This document shows, one piece after another, positions 51,576-60,873 of a DNA stretch of 64,000 nt. The notes beneath the pieces are model-generated. The model saw only the letters and a program-made list of their open reading frames with translations, ran no database searches and was not told where the DNA came from. Both the position numbers and the translations under genes were made by a program. This stretch comes from Effusibacillus consociatus (GTDB taxonomy: Bacteria; Bacillota; Bacilli; Tumebacillales; Effusibacillaceae), in contig NZ_JBHSHC010000044.1 in NCBI RefSeq assembly GCF_042652925.1, positions 6,589-70,588 on the forward strand, given 5' to 3'. How positions within the stretch are numbered: the stretch's first letter is position 1; each line of letters opens with the position of its first letter.

Positions 51576-51773
51576 TTAAATCTTTTGTCTTCTTCGCTTG
51601 CCGATTGCTTTCAATAGAACAAACGCTGCACCATATGTCGCGGTTGCCATTAAGGCGGTAAGAAACCAGGTGTCCGTTCGCAACGCCAAGTACAAGAGCA
51701 TATGAAACAAAAAGATGAGAACCAGCCAGACTCCCAACTTCATCGTATCGATAAAACTCCAAAACCGCTCCAT
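51576..51773 (-). CDS. Small two-helix membrane protein
   Basis: 65 residues with two hydrophobic helices and a basic C-terminus (GKRRRQKI), indicating inside-positive topology. The ATG follows GGAGGGATTTT. It starts 18 nt after the aminotransferase stop, so it is probably co-transcribed with that gene. No family recognised. Confidence 0.65.
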   Translation of the reverse strand: MERFWSFIDTMKLGVWLVLIFLFHMLLYLALRTDTWFLTALMATATYGAAFVLLKAIGKRRRQKI

Positions 51774-51791
51774 AAAATCCCTCCATTTTGA

Positions 51792-52970
51792 TTATCTCCA
51801 TTTCTCGATCGCTTCACACACTCGGTCAATCCCTTTTACCACATTCTGGTATGCGGTGGTTAACGAGAGACGGACGAATCCCTCCCCAGTTTCACCGAAT
51901 GCTGTTCCTGGAGCTACCACAACCGAGTACTCGTCCAACAATCGGTTGGCAAACTCAAGCGACGTCATCCCGCCTGCTACCGGAACCCACAGATATACAG
52001 TTCCGGCAGGCTTATGAACCTCCCAGCCGATCTGTTCGAATTTGTCTATTGCATAATCCCGGCGGCGCTGATATTCTTTTCTCATTTCAGTGCCGAACTC
52101 ACTATGCCATACTTCTGCTAGTGCCGTAGTCCCAGCAAACTGAATCGGCGCAAATACTCCCGAATTAATATGGCTTTGCACCACCAGAAGTGAATTGATG
52201 ACTTCCTCGTTCCCCACGGCCGCTCCAAGGCGCCAGCCCGCCATATTAAACGCTTTTGAAAATGTGAAAAATTCAACCCCCACATCTTTGGCTCCCGAAT
52301 ATTCAAGAAAACTCCGCGACCTCACCCCGTCAAAAGTGATCTCACAATAGGCGTGATCATAGCAAACAACCACTTCATTCTCTCGGGCAAACCGGATCAC
52401 TTTTTCAATAAAATCGTCCGGCGCCAACACGCCGGTCGGGTTATTCGGGTAATTGAGAAAGAGCAGCTTGGCCCGTTTTCGAATCTCATCCGGAATCGCG
52501 TCAAGATCAGGAAGAAATCGGTTCTCTCTGGTTAAGGGCATTCGAGAGGCTTCCCCGCCCGCAAAGAACACCCCGTCGTTATACGCTGGAAAAGATGGAT
52601 CGGGTACAAGCCCCACGTCTCCCTGTCCGATATAGGCCAGCGATATGTGAAAAAGACCTTCCTTGGAGCCAATCAGGGCAAGAACCTCTTTCTCCGGATT
52701 CACATCCACACCGAATCGTTCTTTATACCAAGCCGCCACAGCCTTCCGGAAAAACAGCGATCCCCTGAAAGCGGGATAGTGGTGATTTTCCTCATCGGCA
52801 GCCGTTTCTTGGAGCCTCCTGACCACTTCTATCGGGGTCGGATGATCCGGGTCAGCCTTCCCGAAATCCACGATGTCCGTTTTTCCCGCTTCCCGCAGTT
52901 TGTACACATGTTCATCCAATTGGGCGAAAATGTAGGGCGGAAGACCCGCCAGTTTTTCTGCCATTCTCAT
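51792..52970 (-). CDS. Class I/II PLP aminotransferase (LL-DAP aminotransferase-like)
   Basis: 392 residues. The PLP lysine lies in FSKAFNMAGWRLGAAVG, the nucleotide-like PLP-phosphate loop in GSKEGLFH, and the cofactor Asp/Tyr segment in NYPNNPTG...VCYDHAYCEI. The arrangement matches fold-type I aminotransferases of the MalT/DapL/PatA group. LL-diaminopimelate or another amino donor is possible, but substrate specificity is not readable. The ATG at 52970 follows AAGGAGGACG; the frame extends further upstream without a ribosome site. Confidence 0.85.
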   Translation of the reverse strand: MRMAEKLAGLPPYIFAQLDEHVYKLREAGKTDIVDFGKADPDHPTPIEVVRRLQETAADEENHHYPAFRGSLFFRKAVAAWYKERFGVDVNPEKEVLALIGSKEGLFHISLAYIGQGDVGLVPDPSFPAYNDGVFFAGGEASRMPLTRENRFLPDLDAIPDEIRKRAKLLFLNYPNNPTGVLAPDDFIEKVIRFARENEVVVCYDHAYCEITFDGVRSRSFLEYSGAKDVGVEFFTFSKAFNMAGWRLGAAVGNEEVINSLLVVQSHINSGVFAPIQFAGTTALAEVWHSEFGTEMRKEYQRRRDYAIDKFEQIGWEVHKPAGTVYLWVPVAGGMTSLEFANRLLDEYSVVVAPGTAFGETGEGFVRLSLTTAYQNVVKGIDRVCEAIEKWR

Positions 52971-53035
52971 TTCCGTCCTCCTTCGTCTCGGCCGAACAAC
53001 CGTACTTCGATAGGCGCGAAGAGTAGTATTTCCTG

Positions 53036-53070
53036 AAAAACAAAACAGCATGCCTGAGATGGCATACTGT
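53036..53070 (-). terminator. Terminator of the chemoreceptor gene
   Basis: The stem ACAGTATGCC/GGCATGCTGT (one G:T) is followed on the minus strand by TTTGTTTTT. It lies just past the MCP stop codon. Confidence 0.85.
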
Positions 53071-53086
53071 GTTCACGCAAATTTTT

Positions 53087-54397
53087 TTAGGTTTCAAAAG
53101 AAGATATGAGCTTCTCCAGGTTGTCTGCCGACTGACGCATCATATTGGCACTAGCCGCCGTTTCTTGCAGAAATGCTGTTTGCTCTTGAACGGAAGAAAG
53201 AACTTGCTGTGCACCAAGAGAAGTTTCCTTTGCAATTGCAGCCACCGTTTGTGCCTTCATCATCATATCCTGCATCGTCTGCATCTGAACCCCCGTGAAT
53301 TCCCCGATCGTCTCAACAGACTTCACGACCCGATCAACAGATTCGCTCATGGCGGCTAACGCCTTTTCCGTCGCTTCTCCCTTAGCCGCCTCATGAACGG
53401 CTGTCTCTGACTGAAACGTAATTCTATTTACAACATCCTCGACCTTATTTTGCATGTCGCGAATTAAACCTGATATCTGTTCCACTGCCTGCCGGCTTTG
53501 GTCAGCCAGCTGACGGACTTCATCGGCCACCACTGCAAATCCCCTGCCTTGCTCCCCCGCTCTCGCCGCCTCGATTGAGGCGTTTAGCGCCAGAAGATTT
53601 GTCTGATCTGAAATGTCGCCAACTACTTTAATAATGTTTCCAATTTGCTTCGCGTTCTGTTCAAGATGATTTACAACTTCCGTTGTCTCTTGATTTAAAA
53701 ACGCCATGGTCTGCATCCCTTTCACCTGTTCCCGTACAACCAGCACCCCTTCTTCCAGCGTCTGAACCAACTCCCGGCAAAGAGTTCCCGCCTGACTCAC
53801 CTGAGTATTTACTTGCTGCCCAATTTCTTTTGTCCTTTGAACGGCCTCTGCAGTCTCTCCGGTTAACTCTGATTGAACTTCCGCCCCCTGTGCAATTCCC
53901 TGCATGGTATCGGCAATCACTTCCAAACTGTGGGCGGAAGTTTCTGACGCAGTTGTCATCTCATTCACACTGCTGTGGGTTTGCTGAAAATTTCCGCTAA
54001 TATTACTGACCATAGTTCTCAGGTTTTGCAGCATCCGGTTAAAAGTAAGCCCTAATTGCCGAATCTCATCGTCAGAATCGAATACTTCCGCTTGCCGCCG
54101 AAGATCCCCGGACGCCGCCAGTGTTGCAACCTCTACCAGGGAAATAAGCGGTTTCGTGATGATCCTGGCTGCAAAATATCCGAGAATCCCTGACCAGATG
54201 ACACCCAGCAGAAGGGTACCCGAAACGAAAACCACTTCGGGCATTTCGAGTGCCAGCCACTTTTTAAGAACAAACAGGAAAAAAGCAGTTGTTAAATAAG
54301 TGACAAGAGCCAATGTTACAATCCCGAGAACGATCTTTTTCGTCAGGCTGAATTTGTAGCGAGTTTTCTGATTGTGCAAAAAAGACCACACTCCCAA
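53087..54397 (-). CDS. Methyl-accepting chemotaxis protein without an extracellular sensor domain
   Basis: 436 residues. Two transmembrane helices (about 22-47 and 55-80) are separated by only a short loop, then a HAMP domain (about 80-130) and the MCP signalling domain (about 200-430). The hairpin tip is LLALNASIEAARAGEQGRGFAVVADEVRQLADQS. Without a periplasmic domain it may sense membrane state, cytoplasmic signals or energy, as in some Aer/TlpC-like receptors. CheA/CheW are not in the window. Confidence 0.9.
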   Translation of the reverse strand: MGVWSFLHNQKTRYKFSLTKKIVLGIVTLALVTYLTTAFFLFVLKKWLALEMPEVVFVSGTLLLGVIWSGILGYFAARIITKPLISLVEVATLAASGDLRRQAEVFDSDDEIRQLGLTFNRMLQNLRTMVSNISGNFQQTHSSVNEMTTASETSAHSLEVIADTMQGIAQGAEVQSELTGETAEAVQRTKEIGQQVNTQVSQAGTLCRELVQTLEEGVLVVREQVKGMQTMAFLNQETTEVVNHLEQNAKQIGNIIKVVGDISDQTNLLALNASIEAARAGEQGRGFAVVADEVRQLADQSRQAVEQISGLIRDMQNKVEDVVNRITFQSETAVHEAAKGEATEKALAAMSESVDRVVKSVETIGEFTGVQMQTMQDMMMKAQTVAAIAKETSLGAQQVLSSVQEQTAFLQETAASANMMRQSADNLEKLISSFET

Positions 54398-54447
54398 TTC
54401 GAGTTCTGCTGGTTCTCATCAAAATCGCATGGAACACAAAGACTGGG

Positions 54448-55419
54448 TCAATGATCTTTCAACCGACCCATTGCCTCTTTATATTCCCGCATAATATTGT
54501 CGATAATCGTTTTTACCGGCAATATGTCATTGATTTCATGTACTCTTGCCCCGGAAAATACTAATCCCGTATTCACATCGCCAGAGACCGATTTAAACAA
54601 CGAGTCGAGTGTACAGAACCGATAAGAGCAATTTTTTAAGCATTCATAACACTTTTCAATTTTTAATTTGTTATCGCCGCTAATCATATCTGTAAACCGG
54701 TTGCGAATTGCCCGCCCCATCATGCCCACAGTAGTTTTGACGAGGACCGTATCCCCTTCTTTGGCATCGACATACTTCTGTTTGAAAGCGGGTGGAGCAT
54801 CACATTCTACGCTAGCCACAAAACGGCTTCCCATTTGTACCCCGGCAGCTCCCATTTGTATCGCTTTCGCTACATCTTCTCCTTTAAGAATCCCGCCTGC
54901 CGCAATGACCGGGATGTTTACCGCCCCGACTACCTCCGGAAGGATATCAAACAAAGGCCTGTCCGTTCCCAAATGACCTCCCGCTTCAAATCCTTCTGCC
55001 ACAACCGCAGCTGCCCCTAACTTTTCAGCCAGCTTAGCCAGCTTGGCCGAGGAAACTATTGAGATGACCGGAACCCTGTACTCTTTTCCCCAAGCATACA
55101 TATCCCGAGAAAAGCCGGCACCGGATATGATAAAATCGACTTTTTCCGCCATCGCCGCCTTTATCGTTTTGGCAAAGTCGGTCATCGCAAATAAAACATT
55201 GACCCCAATGTATCCGATCCCTTTGGTTAACTCCCTGGCCTTGCGAATATGAGCAATCATTTCCTCTACCGGAATACCTGTACCTGAAATGATTCCGATC
55301 CCCCCTGCATTGGCCACAGCCGCAGCCAGACCGCTCATAGAAATTCGCACCCCCATACCACCTTGCATAATGGGAACCTTGGGTGTCATATGGGCAATTT
55401 TCAATTGTGGTATATTCAA
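54448..55419 (-). CDS. Nitronate monooxygenase/enoyl-ACP reductase-like FMN protein with Cys-rich tail
   Basis: 323 residues. TIM-barrel motifs MQGGMGVRISMSGLAAAVANAGGIGIISG, EGFEAGGHLG (catalytic His) and AAGGILKGEDVAKAIQMGAAGVQMGSRF place it in the NMO/FabK family. It differs from the copy at 1329 in a C-terminal segment, KCYECLKNCSYRFC (about residues 250-265), with four closely spaced cysteines absent from the first. These could bind metal or an iron-sulfur cluster. Substrate unknown. It lies 75 nt downstream of the ba3 oxidase genes on the same strand. Confidence 0.8.
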   Translation of the reverse strand: MNIPQLKIAHMTPKVPIMQGGMGVRISMSGLAAAVANAGGIGIISGTGIPVEEMIAHIRKARELTKGIGYIGVNVLFAMTDFAKTIKAAMAEKVDFIISGAGFSRDMYAWGKEYRVPVISIVSSAKLAKLAEKLGAAAVVAEGFEAGGHLGTDRPLFDILPEVVGAVNIPVIAAGGILKGEDVAKAIQMGAAGVQMGSRFVASVECDAPPAFKQKYVDAKEGDTVLVKTTVGMMGRAIRNRFTDMISGDNKLKIEKCYECLKNCSYRFCTLDSLFKSVSGDVNTGLVFSGARVHEINDILPVKTIIDNIMREYKEAMGRLKDH

Positions 55420-55494
55420 TCCATAACCCCCCTAGTTATCATAGAGGACGGGGGTTAGCCGTCCCCTCCTGCTCAATTCTTTACTATTCTTCAC

Positions 55495-57144
55495 TTACCA
55501 CGTCTTTTCGCCAGGCGCTCCCGGAGGAGAATTTTGAATCATATCCAGAATCGGATATCCATATGCGACAACAATCAAGATCACCGCTACCGAAACCCAT
55601 ATCGACCAACGCTCCAGTATTTTCGGAGTTGAGTCTGCTTCTTCCGCCACTTCGCCGATCGGAAACTCCTGTTCACCTTTCGGTGCTTTAAACGCGAGGT
55701 AAAACACGAGTCCCACCTGCAGCATGGCGGCGAAAAAGAGGAAAGCTCCACCCAGCGCGGTCAGTTTATGCCAAGGCATCCAGCTCAGAGCGGTCGGGTT
55801 ATCAAAATAGGTCGTACCGGCGGTTCTTCTTGGGCCACCAAGCAAACCAAGCGTATGCATCGAACCGGACATGAAGAACATGCCGATTGTCCAAAATACA
55901 GCTTGCAATCTGCCCAGGTCGTGCACGATACGAGTCATTTTGCGTCCTGTCAGATGAGGAATCAGCCAGTAGCTTACACAGAAGAATGTCAACGCCACAG
56001 CCGTACCGACCGTAATGTGAAAATGCCCCGTAACCCAGATCGTATTATGGACGACAATGTTCAATTGGTTGCTTGCATTGATAATGCCTCCAATACCGGC
56101 AGGAACAAACCATGCCATTGCCAGGAATAGCGAGAAGAAACGTGCATCCCTCCACGGGAGCTTTCTAAACCAACCGAACAGACCGGTGGCTCCTTTTGCC
56201 CGTCCTGCATTCTCAAATGTTGCAAACATGGTAAAGGCCGTGATCATGGATGGAATTGCAATTGCCAATGTTAAAGCAACATGCAGGAACTTCCACTTTG
56301 CATCGATTCCCGGTTCCATTAACTGGTGGTGAAATCCGATCGGAGTGGAAAGCAGAACGAAGATCACGAATACCAAACGAGTGATCGAATCGCTGAAAAT
56401 TTTGCCTCCAATAATTTTCGGCATGATAATGTACCAGGTCATATAGGCCGGCAGCAGCCAAAAGTAAACCAAAGGGTGACCGAATAACCAGAACAGCGTA
56501 CGGCTGAGTTCAATGTTTACCGTATCTGTCCAACCGAATGCCCAAGGAATCAACTGAAACACCACTTCCGCCGCAACACCCAGCGAACAAATTTGCCACA
56601 AAGCCATGGTTGCAACCGCCGTGAACATAAACAACGGAGAAAATTGCCCCGGATGATTCCGACGCCAGGTCCGATAACAGGAGAACATGCCCCAGCCAGC
56701 AACCCAACTTCCGATAACCAGCAGAGCCGCCCCGATGTAGAAGTACGGCGACGCTTTCATAGGCGCATAGAACGTATAAAGCACTGACGCTTGATTCGCC
56801 AGAATGGTCACTACTGCCATCAGGGTGCCAATCAACATCAACCCGTATCCGCTCCACCCCAGTTTTAAAGCGATTGGAGTGAGAGAACCACCTGATGTAC
56901 GGGCAATTCCGGCTAACAGAAACCCAACGATAAAGAACGTGGTAAATATAAGCCCCATTAAAACGCCATGGGCGGTAAGGATTTGATAATACGTTAACCA
57001 CGAAGGCATTGTAATGATGCCGGCACGGTCCAGCCCCTGCAGCAATCCTGCAATGGCGGCAACACCGAAGGCGATGAATGCCACAAGGATATAGACCAGG
57101 CTTAGTTTCGACGTTTGTTTGTCCACTTTAACATCTGAAGTCAT
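55495..57144 (-). CDS. cbaA: ba3-type cytochrome c oxidase subunit I
   Basis: 549 residues with about 13 helices. Ligand motifs are ILTAHGVLMGLIF (low-spin heme), WLFGHPLVYFWLLPAYM (CuB and Tyr), TPIGFHHQLMEPG (CuB His pair) and VTGHFHITVGTA (high- and low-spin heme). The HPLVYFWLLPAY pattern identifies a type B (ba3/b(o/a)3) heme-copper oxidase. This high-affinity oxidase complements the caa3 enzyme at 18-24 kb. The ATG at 57144 is chosen because AAAGGAGTG precedes it. The order on the minus strand is IIa-II-I. Confidence 0.94.
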   Translation of the reverse strand: MTSDVKVDKQTSKLSLVYILVAFIAFGVAAIAGLLQGLDRAGIITMPSWLTYYQILTAHGVLMGLIFTTFFIVGFLLAGIARTSGGSLTPIALKLGWSGYGLMLIGTLMAVVTILANQASVLYTFYAPMKASPYFYIGAALLVIGSWVAGWGMFSCYRTWRRNHPGQFSPLFMFTAVATMALWQICSLGVAAEVVFQLIPWAFGWTDTVNIELSRTLFWLFGHPLVYFWLLPAYMTWYIIMPKIIGGKIFSDSITRLVFVIFVLLSTPIGFHHQLMEPGIDAKWKFLHVALTLAIAIPSMITAFTMFATFENAGRAKGATGLFGWFRKLPWRDARFFSLFLAMAWFVPAGIGGIINASNQLNIVVHNTIWVTGHFHITVGTAVALTFFCVSYWLIPHLTGRKMTRIVHDLGRLQAVFWTIGMFFMSGSMHTLGLLGGPRRTAGTTYFDNPTALSWMPWHKLTALGGAFLFFAAMLQVGLVFYLAFKAPKGEQEFPIGEVAEEADSTPKILERWSIWVSVAVILIVVAYGYPILDMIQNSPPGAPGEKTW

Positions 57145-57166
57145 GGGCCGTTTCACTCCTTTCCTC

Positions 57167-57634
57167 TCACTTCACGATGACTTTTGCCATCATCATGTGG
57201 TGACCCGCACCGCAGTACTCGTTGCACAAGATTAAGTACTCCCCCGGTTTATTGAATGTCTGAGTCGCTTTGTTAATGTGACCCGGGACCACCATCATGT
57301 TTACGTTTGTTTCAGGTATTTGGAAACCGTGTACTACATCCTTGCTGGTGCTGATGAATGTTACCTTTGAGCCTGCAGGGACTTCAAGTGTTCCCGGATT
57401 GTAGCCAAAAACAAATGAGACCATAACCGCTTCATACTCTTTTTCCCCGATTTTTCTTAAGCCGGGTTTATCAAACGGCGCCGTCTGATCTACTTTTACG
57501 GGATCAATTGTTGCCATATGGCTGGGTGGGTGCATCCCCATCGCAAATGCATTTACAAAAAGAGCAATTATAAATGCGATAATAATTCCGCCGCCAAACA
57601 TCAGCCAGATCTTTTCATAGCGATGAATGTGCAT
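57167..57634 (-). CDS. cbaB: ba3-type cytochrome c oxidase subunit II
   Basis: 155 residues with one N-terminal anchor helix (about 10-32) and a cupredoxin domain. The CuA ligands are visible in DVVHGFQIP (His) and YLILCNEYCGAGHHMMMAKV (Cys, Glu, Cys, His, Met). The short, single-helix form is typical of ba3 oxidases and contrasts with the longer CtaC. The start ATG follows GGAGGTTCCC, 32 nt after the small subunit gene. Confidence 0.94.
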   Translation of the reverse strand: MHIHRYEKIWLMFGGGIIIAFIIALFVNAFAMGMHPPSHMATIDPVKVDQTAPFDKPGLRKIGEKEYEAVMVSFVFGYNPGTLEVPAGSKVTFISTSKDVVHGFQIPETNVNMMVVPGHINKATQTFNKPGEYLILCNEYCGAGHHMMMAKVIVK

Positions 57635-57666
57635 GTGGGAACCTCCTTTTCAGTTTCTTCGACTGT

Positions 57667-57837
57667 CTAAATCCGACTTAAAAAGAGATAAAAGACCCCG
57701 AGCCAACTCAGAACGATTAAAGCTCCCAGTGTCATGACCGCGATAAAAGCTCCTTTCAGGGATTTACTTTCAGTTTCTTTTGTTGTCCCGTGTTTCGGGT
57801 GGGTCGAGCTTTTAACGCGCGCTGCCGGATCTGCCAT
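57667..57837 (-). CDS. cbaD: ba3-type cytochrome c oxidase subunit IIa (small subunit)
   Basis: 56 residues with a polar N-terminus and one transmembrane helix (GAFIAVMTLGALIVLSWLGVFYLFL). It has the place and size of subunit IIa in Thermus ba3 oxidase. The ATG at 57837 follows GAAGGAGG; upstream in-frame codons extend into the promoter and are rejected. It is the first gene of the oxidase operon. Confidence 0.85.
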   Translation of the reverse strand: MADPAARVKSSTHPKHGTTKETESKSLKGAFIAVMTLGALIVLSWLGVFYLFLSRI

Positions 57838-57936
57838 AAATTCTCCTCCTTCCGTCATTCGTTCGATGATTACTGACAAATGATGTTTCAGAGATGTACC
57901 TTGAGTATAGGTTTCACACTGATTTCGGCGATATCG

Positions 57937-57969
57937 GGGAGTTCCCTGAATATGAAAAGGGGAATTCCC
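57937..57969 (-). promoter_or_regulatory. Tandem NreC-type palindromes before the ba3 oxidase operon
   Basis: Two GGG-N4-CCC palindromes are present: GGGAGTTCCC (57937-57946) and GGGAATTCCC (57960-57969), centres 23 bp apart. Each sits in a longer context, ATCGGGGAGTTCCCTGA and, on the other strand, ATCAGGGAATTCCCC. They lie 100-132 nt upstream of cbaD. GGG-N4-CCC is the published core of NreC sites, and an NreC homolog is encoded at 60874. Confidence 0.6.
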
Positions 57970-58052
57970 TGATACCCTCTTAAATCTCAAGCGCCTCAAG
58001 GGATTTCGGGATTTTTGTACATTCCGTGAACAGCTGGCCCTTTTTTATAAAG

Positions 58053-58078
58053 AAAAAGACACCCTACTACCGGGTGCC
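58053..58078 (-). terminator. Terminator of the two-component operon
   Basis: The stem GGCACCC/GGGTGTC is followed on the minus strand by TTTTTCTTT, 33 nt past the histidine kinase stop. It isolates the kinase gene from the ba3 operon. Confidence 0.82.
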
Positions 58079-58110
58079 CTGTGGAGTTAGCCGAGTCTTT
58101 CATTCGGAAT

Positions 58111-59514
58111 TCAATTTGCCTCGGGGACTTTGATCAAAAATTCCGTTCCATTACCAAGTTGACTGCTGACTTCAACGGTTCCGCCATGTGCCTCAACCAT
58201 TTTTTTCACAATGGTCAGACCGATCCCTGCCCCGCCTGTGGCCCGGGTCCGGGAAGGATCCGCCCGATAAAACCGCTCGAAAACGAATGGCAGATCACGG
58301 TCAGAAATCCCTCGTCCAGTATCGGATACGGTTACGGCCACAGAACCTGTCGTTGCCCCATTTATTGTGCGATTCGACTTTTTCGCCACTTTAACCGTCA
58401 CTTTGCCTCCCGCATCAGTATATTTGAGGGCATTTTCCAATAAGTTTATCAGGATCTGTTTCCACTTATCGCGATCAATCATAGCAAATGAACAGCTTTC
58501 TGCCTGAAACTCGAGAGCCACTCCCTTATCGGAAAAAGGGGCCTCCATCAGCTGCAGGACAGTTCGCGTTGCATCAGCTACGTCTTCCTTTTGCAAGTTG
58601 AGTACCAGGCTGTCGCTCTCCGCCCGTGAAAGGGACTCGAGATTGGACACCAATCCGATTAGCCGCTCAACTTCTTCGTGACACCCCTTCAACCTGGCCG
58701 GTGTGGGCTCCCAGACCCCGTCCAGCAATGCTTCCAGGTGGCTTTTTAATGTTGCTAAAGGAGTACGGAGTTCATGGGCCACATCAGCTGTCAGATTTTT
58801 ACGAAGTTTATCCTGCTTCTGCAGTTCTTCCGCCAAATGATTCAGCGATTGGGACAACTGGGACAACTCGTCCCCGCCATTCGTCAATTGAACACGCAGA
58901 TTAAGGTGTCCTTGCCGCATCCTTTGCGCAAGGCTGATCATGTCGGTCAACGGCTGAGTGATCCGACGTGACAGGCGCCAACTGACAGCCAGGGCCAATA
59001 GAATGACCGGAATAATCGCACTGATTACGCCCTGAGTCATCGCCTGTCTATAGTGGTAGTCCAGCGTGGTGTAAGATTGCGGATCAGTATAGGTAACTTC
59101 TGCAAAACCGATCTTTTGGCCGTTGCTGCTAATTTCGATTAAATCCTTAGAAGAGAGATGATCTTTCAAGTTTTGTTGAAGCCGCTCGCCGGAAGGATTG
59201 GAATCATGAGGTTGAGGGATGGCTGTAAACTGCCAAACCAGTTGCCCATTCATATCGAAAAGCCGGATGCTCATCCCTTCCCTTGCAAAGTATTCCCCCA
59301 TTTCCGCTCCCGTTTTTGGAGTCCAACCGCCCTCCCTTTCATACGATTTGACCAACACTTGAGCAATTCGTTCATTTCGCAATCGTTTGTTTTGATCCAC
59401 ATACTCCCGGAAGTGATAATGGTCAAACGCAGTGAGAATCCAGGTGGACAACAGAACTGCCGTAAACGCAAGTCCGGTCAGTATGAAGGCCAGTTTTTTT
59501 TGCAGCGACCACAT
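58111..59514 (-). CDS. Sensor histidine kinase (BaeS/ResE-like)
   Basis: 467 residues. A transmembrane helix (about 8-30), an extracellular sensor of about 120 residues, a second helix (about 163-185) and HAMP are followed by HisKA with the phospho-acceptor in DVAHELRTPLATLKSHLEALL and an ATPase domain with N-box LLENALKYTDAGG and G-box GGAGIGLTIVKKMVEAHGG. It is the partner of the response regulator just upstream. The ATG at 59514 begins 5 nt after the regulator stop, which overlaps the ribosome site GGGAGG. Confidence 0.92.
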   Translation of the reverse strand: MWSLQKKLAFILTGLAFTAVLLSTWILTAFDHYHFREYVDQNKRLRNERIAQVLVKSYEREGGWTPKTGAEMGEYFAREGMSIRLFDMNGQLVWQFTAIPQPHDSNPSGERLQQNLKDHLSSKDLIEISSNGQKIGFAEVTYTDPQSYTTLDYHYRQAMTQGVISAIIPVILLALAVSWRLSRRITQPLTDMISLAQRMRQGHLNLRVQLTNGGDELSQLSQSLNHLAEELQKQDKLRKNLTADVAHELRTPLATLKSHLEALLDGVWEPTPARLKGCHEEVERLIGLVSNLESLSRAESDSLVLNLQKEDVADATRTVLQLMEAPFSDKGVALEFQAESCSFAMIDRDKWKQILINLLENALKYTDAGGKVTVKVAKKSNRTINGATTGSVAVTVSDTGRGISDRDLPFVFERFYRADPSRTRATGGAGIGLTIVKKMVEAHGGTVEVSSQLGNGTEFLIKVPEAN

Positions 59515-59519
59515 GCACG

Positions 59520-60203
59520 TCAACCTCCCAAACGGTAACCATGCCCGTAAACGGACACCACGATCTGCGGACTCTTCGGATCATCTTCGATTTTACGGCG
59601 AAGATTTTTGATATGCGTATCAATTACACGTTCGTCTCCTTCGTAGTCATAGCCGAAAATTTTTTCAACCAGTTCGGACCGTGAGAAAGTACGGCGCGGG
59701 TGCCTTGCAAGCAGAACAAGAATCTTATATTCGGTTGGAGTAACCGGAACTGTTTCCCCTTTTTTCAATATCCGTTTTGCGGCATCATCCAGTACAACTT
59801 CGCCCCGCAAGTAGATACGCTCCGCCAGTGGTTGTTGGTCTGATGTCCGGCGTAAAACTGCCTTTACCCTTGCAACAAGTTCGCGCGGACTAAACGGCTT
59901 GCCGATATAATCGTCCGCCCCCAGTGACAGTCCTTCAATCCGCTCAGGTTCGGCCGTTTTGGCTGTCACCATAATGATCGGAACCGTGGAAACTCTCCGA
60001 ATCTTCTTGCATACTTCTTCCCCCGACATGCCTGGCAGCATCAGATCCAGCAGAACCAAATCCACATCCCCTCGATTCACCCGTTCCACCGCACGCTCGC
60101 CACAGTCGGTGATTTCAACATTGTATCTTTCATTCCGCAGGTAGTCGCGAACCACTTCGGCGATTTTTCTCTCGTCCTCAACTATTAGAATGGTAAACTC
60201 CAT
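59520..60203 (-). CDS. OmpR/PhoB-family response regulator
   Basis: 227 residues. Receiver domain 1-120 has acceptor Asp53 (VLLDLMLPGMSGEEV) and conserved Lys in IGKPFSP. The winged-helix DNA-binding domain is about 130-226 (TPTEYKILVLLARHPRRTFSRSELVEKIFGYDYEGDERVIDTHIKNLRRKI). The first visible output could be the adjacent ba3 oxidase or the multicopper oxidase region, but its targets cannot be read. The ATG at 60203 follows GTGGAGG. It is the first gene of the kinase operon. Confidence 0.94.
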   Translation of the reverse strand: MEFTILIVEDERKIAEVVRDYLRNERYNVEITDCGERAVERVNRGDVDLVLLDLMLPGMSGEEVCKKIRRVSTVPIIMVTAKTAEPERIEGLSLGADDYIGKPFSPRELVARVKAVLRRTSDQQPLAERIYLRGEVVLDDAAKRILKKGETVPVTPTEYKILVLLARHPRRTFSRSELVEKIFGYDYEGDERVIDTHIKNLRRKIEDDPKSPQIVVSVYGHGYRLGG

Positions 60204-60278
60204 CAACGTTTCCTCCACAGGATCTTCACAATTTGCAATTATAGTATGTTCAGAAACAATAATAACAGGAGATGACTT

Positions 60279-60813
60279 ATGATGCAGAATCAAACAAAGT
60301 GGTTGCCGGCGGCACAATCGCAATAGTTGCACTAATTGCCGGCGTTTACTCTGCGCCCAGCCTCTTATCAAAAAAAGAATCAATGAAAACAGCGTCTTTT
60401 ATACAGAGCCAGGAAAACGGCAAAACCGTTAAACAATTTGAGATTACCGTGAAAACAGCCGACCATGAACTAAAAGACGGTGTATGCAGGAACAAATGAA
60501 ACAAAACGGAATGTCCTACGAGACCATGATGAAAGAAATGTATGATATCTTCACTGTGAACGGCAAAGCAGGCAATGAGATTCAACCGCTGGAAGTCAAG
60601 CCTGGTGAACGGGTGAAGTTACGTTTCGTCAACGTTGGCTACCAATCGCATAAGCTTCACCTGCCCGGCCAACTGTTCAAAGTGACTCATACAGACGGTC
60701 AACCCATATCGCCTCTGACAAAAGATACTCTCAATGTGAAACCGAACACTGTTGTAAACTATGAAGGATTCAAGCCTAACTTTAAACCGGATCCGAATGA
60801 CAAACCTGAGTAA
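60279..60813 (+). pseudogene. Multicopper oxidase (cupredoxin) remnant
   Basis: An N-terminal anchor and first-domain start (GGTIAIVALIAGVYSAPSLL, QFEITVKTADHELKDGV) is in a different frame from the first ATG and stops early. A second piece begins YETMMKEMYDIFTVNGKAG and continues through LEVKPGERVKLRFVNVGYQSHKLHLPG, a typical second cupredoxin domain. It ends early at PDPNDKPE. The T1 copper ligand region and the third domain are absent. It is a decayed multicopper oxidase, with a terminator following. Confidence 0.75.
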
Positions 60814-60822
60814 CACCCTAAT

Positions 60823-60857
60823 GGGGGCCCGTGTAACCACGGACCCCCGTTTTTTTA
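60823..60857 (+). terminator. Rho-independent terminator
   Basis: The stem GGGGG-CC-CGTG/CACG-GA-CCCCC with a 4-nt loop is followed by GTTTTTTT. It lies after the multicopper oxidase remnant and before the converging nreC stop. Confidence 0.88.
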
Positions 60858-60873
60858 CGGATTTACACCAATT

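Noticed and set aside
55420..55494. Terminator between the ba3 oxidase and the nitronate monooxygenase-like gene
   Set aside because: GGACGG/CCGTCC can pair, but there is no T-run on the minus strand, so I do not call a terminator.
57667..57999. Longer start for the ba3 small subunit
   Set aside because: The upstream extension runs through the NreC-type boxes and promoter; GAAGGAGG sits just before ATG 57837.
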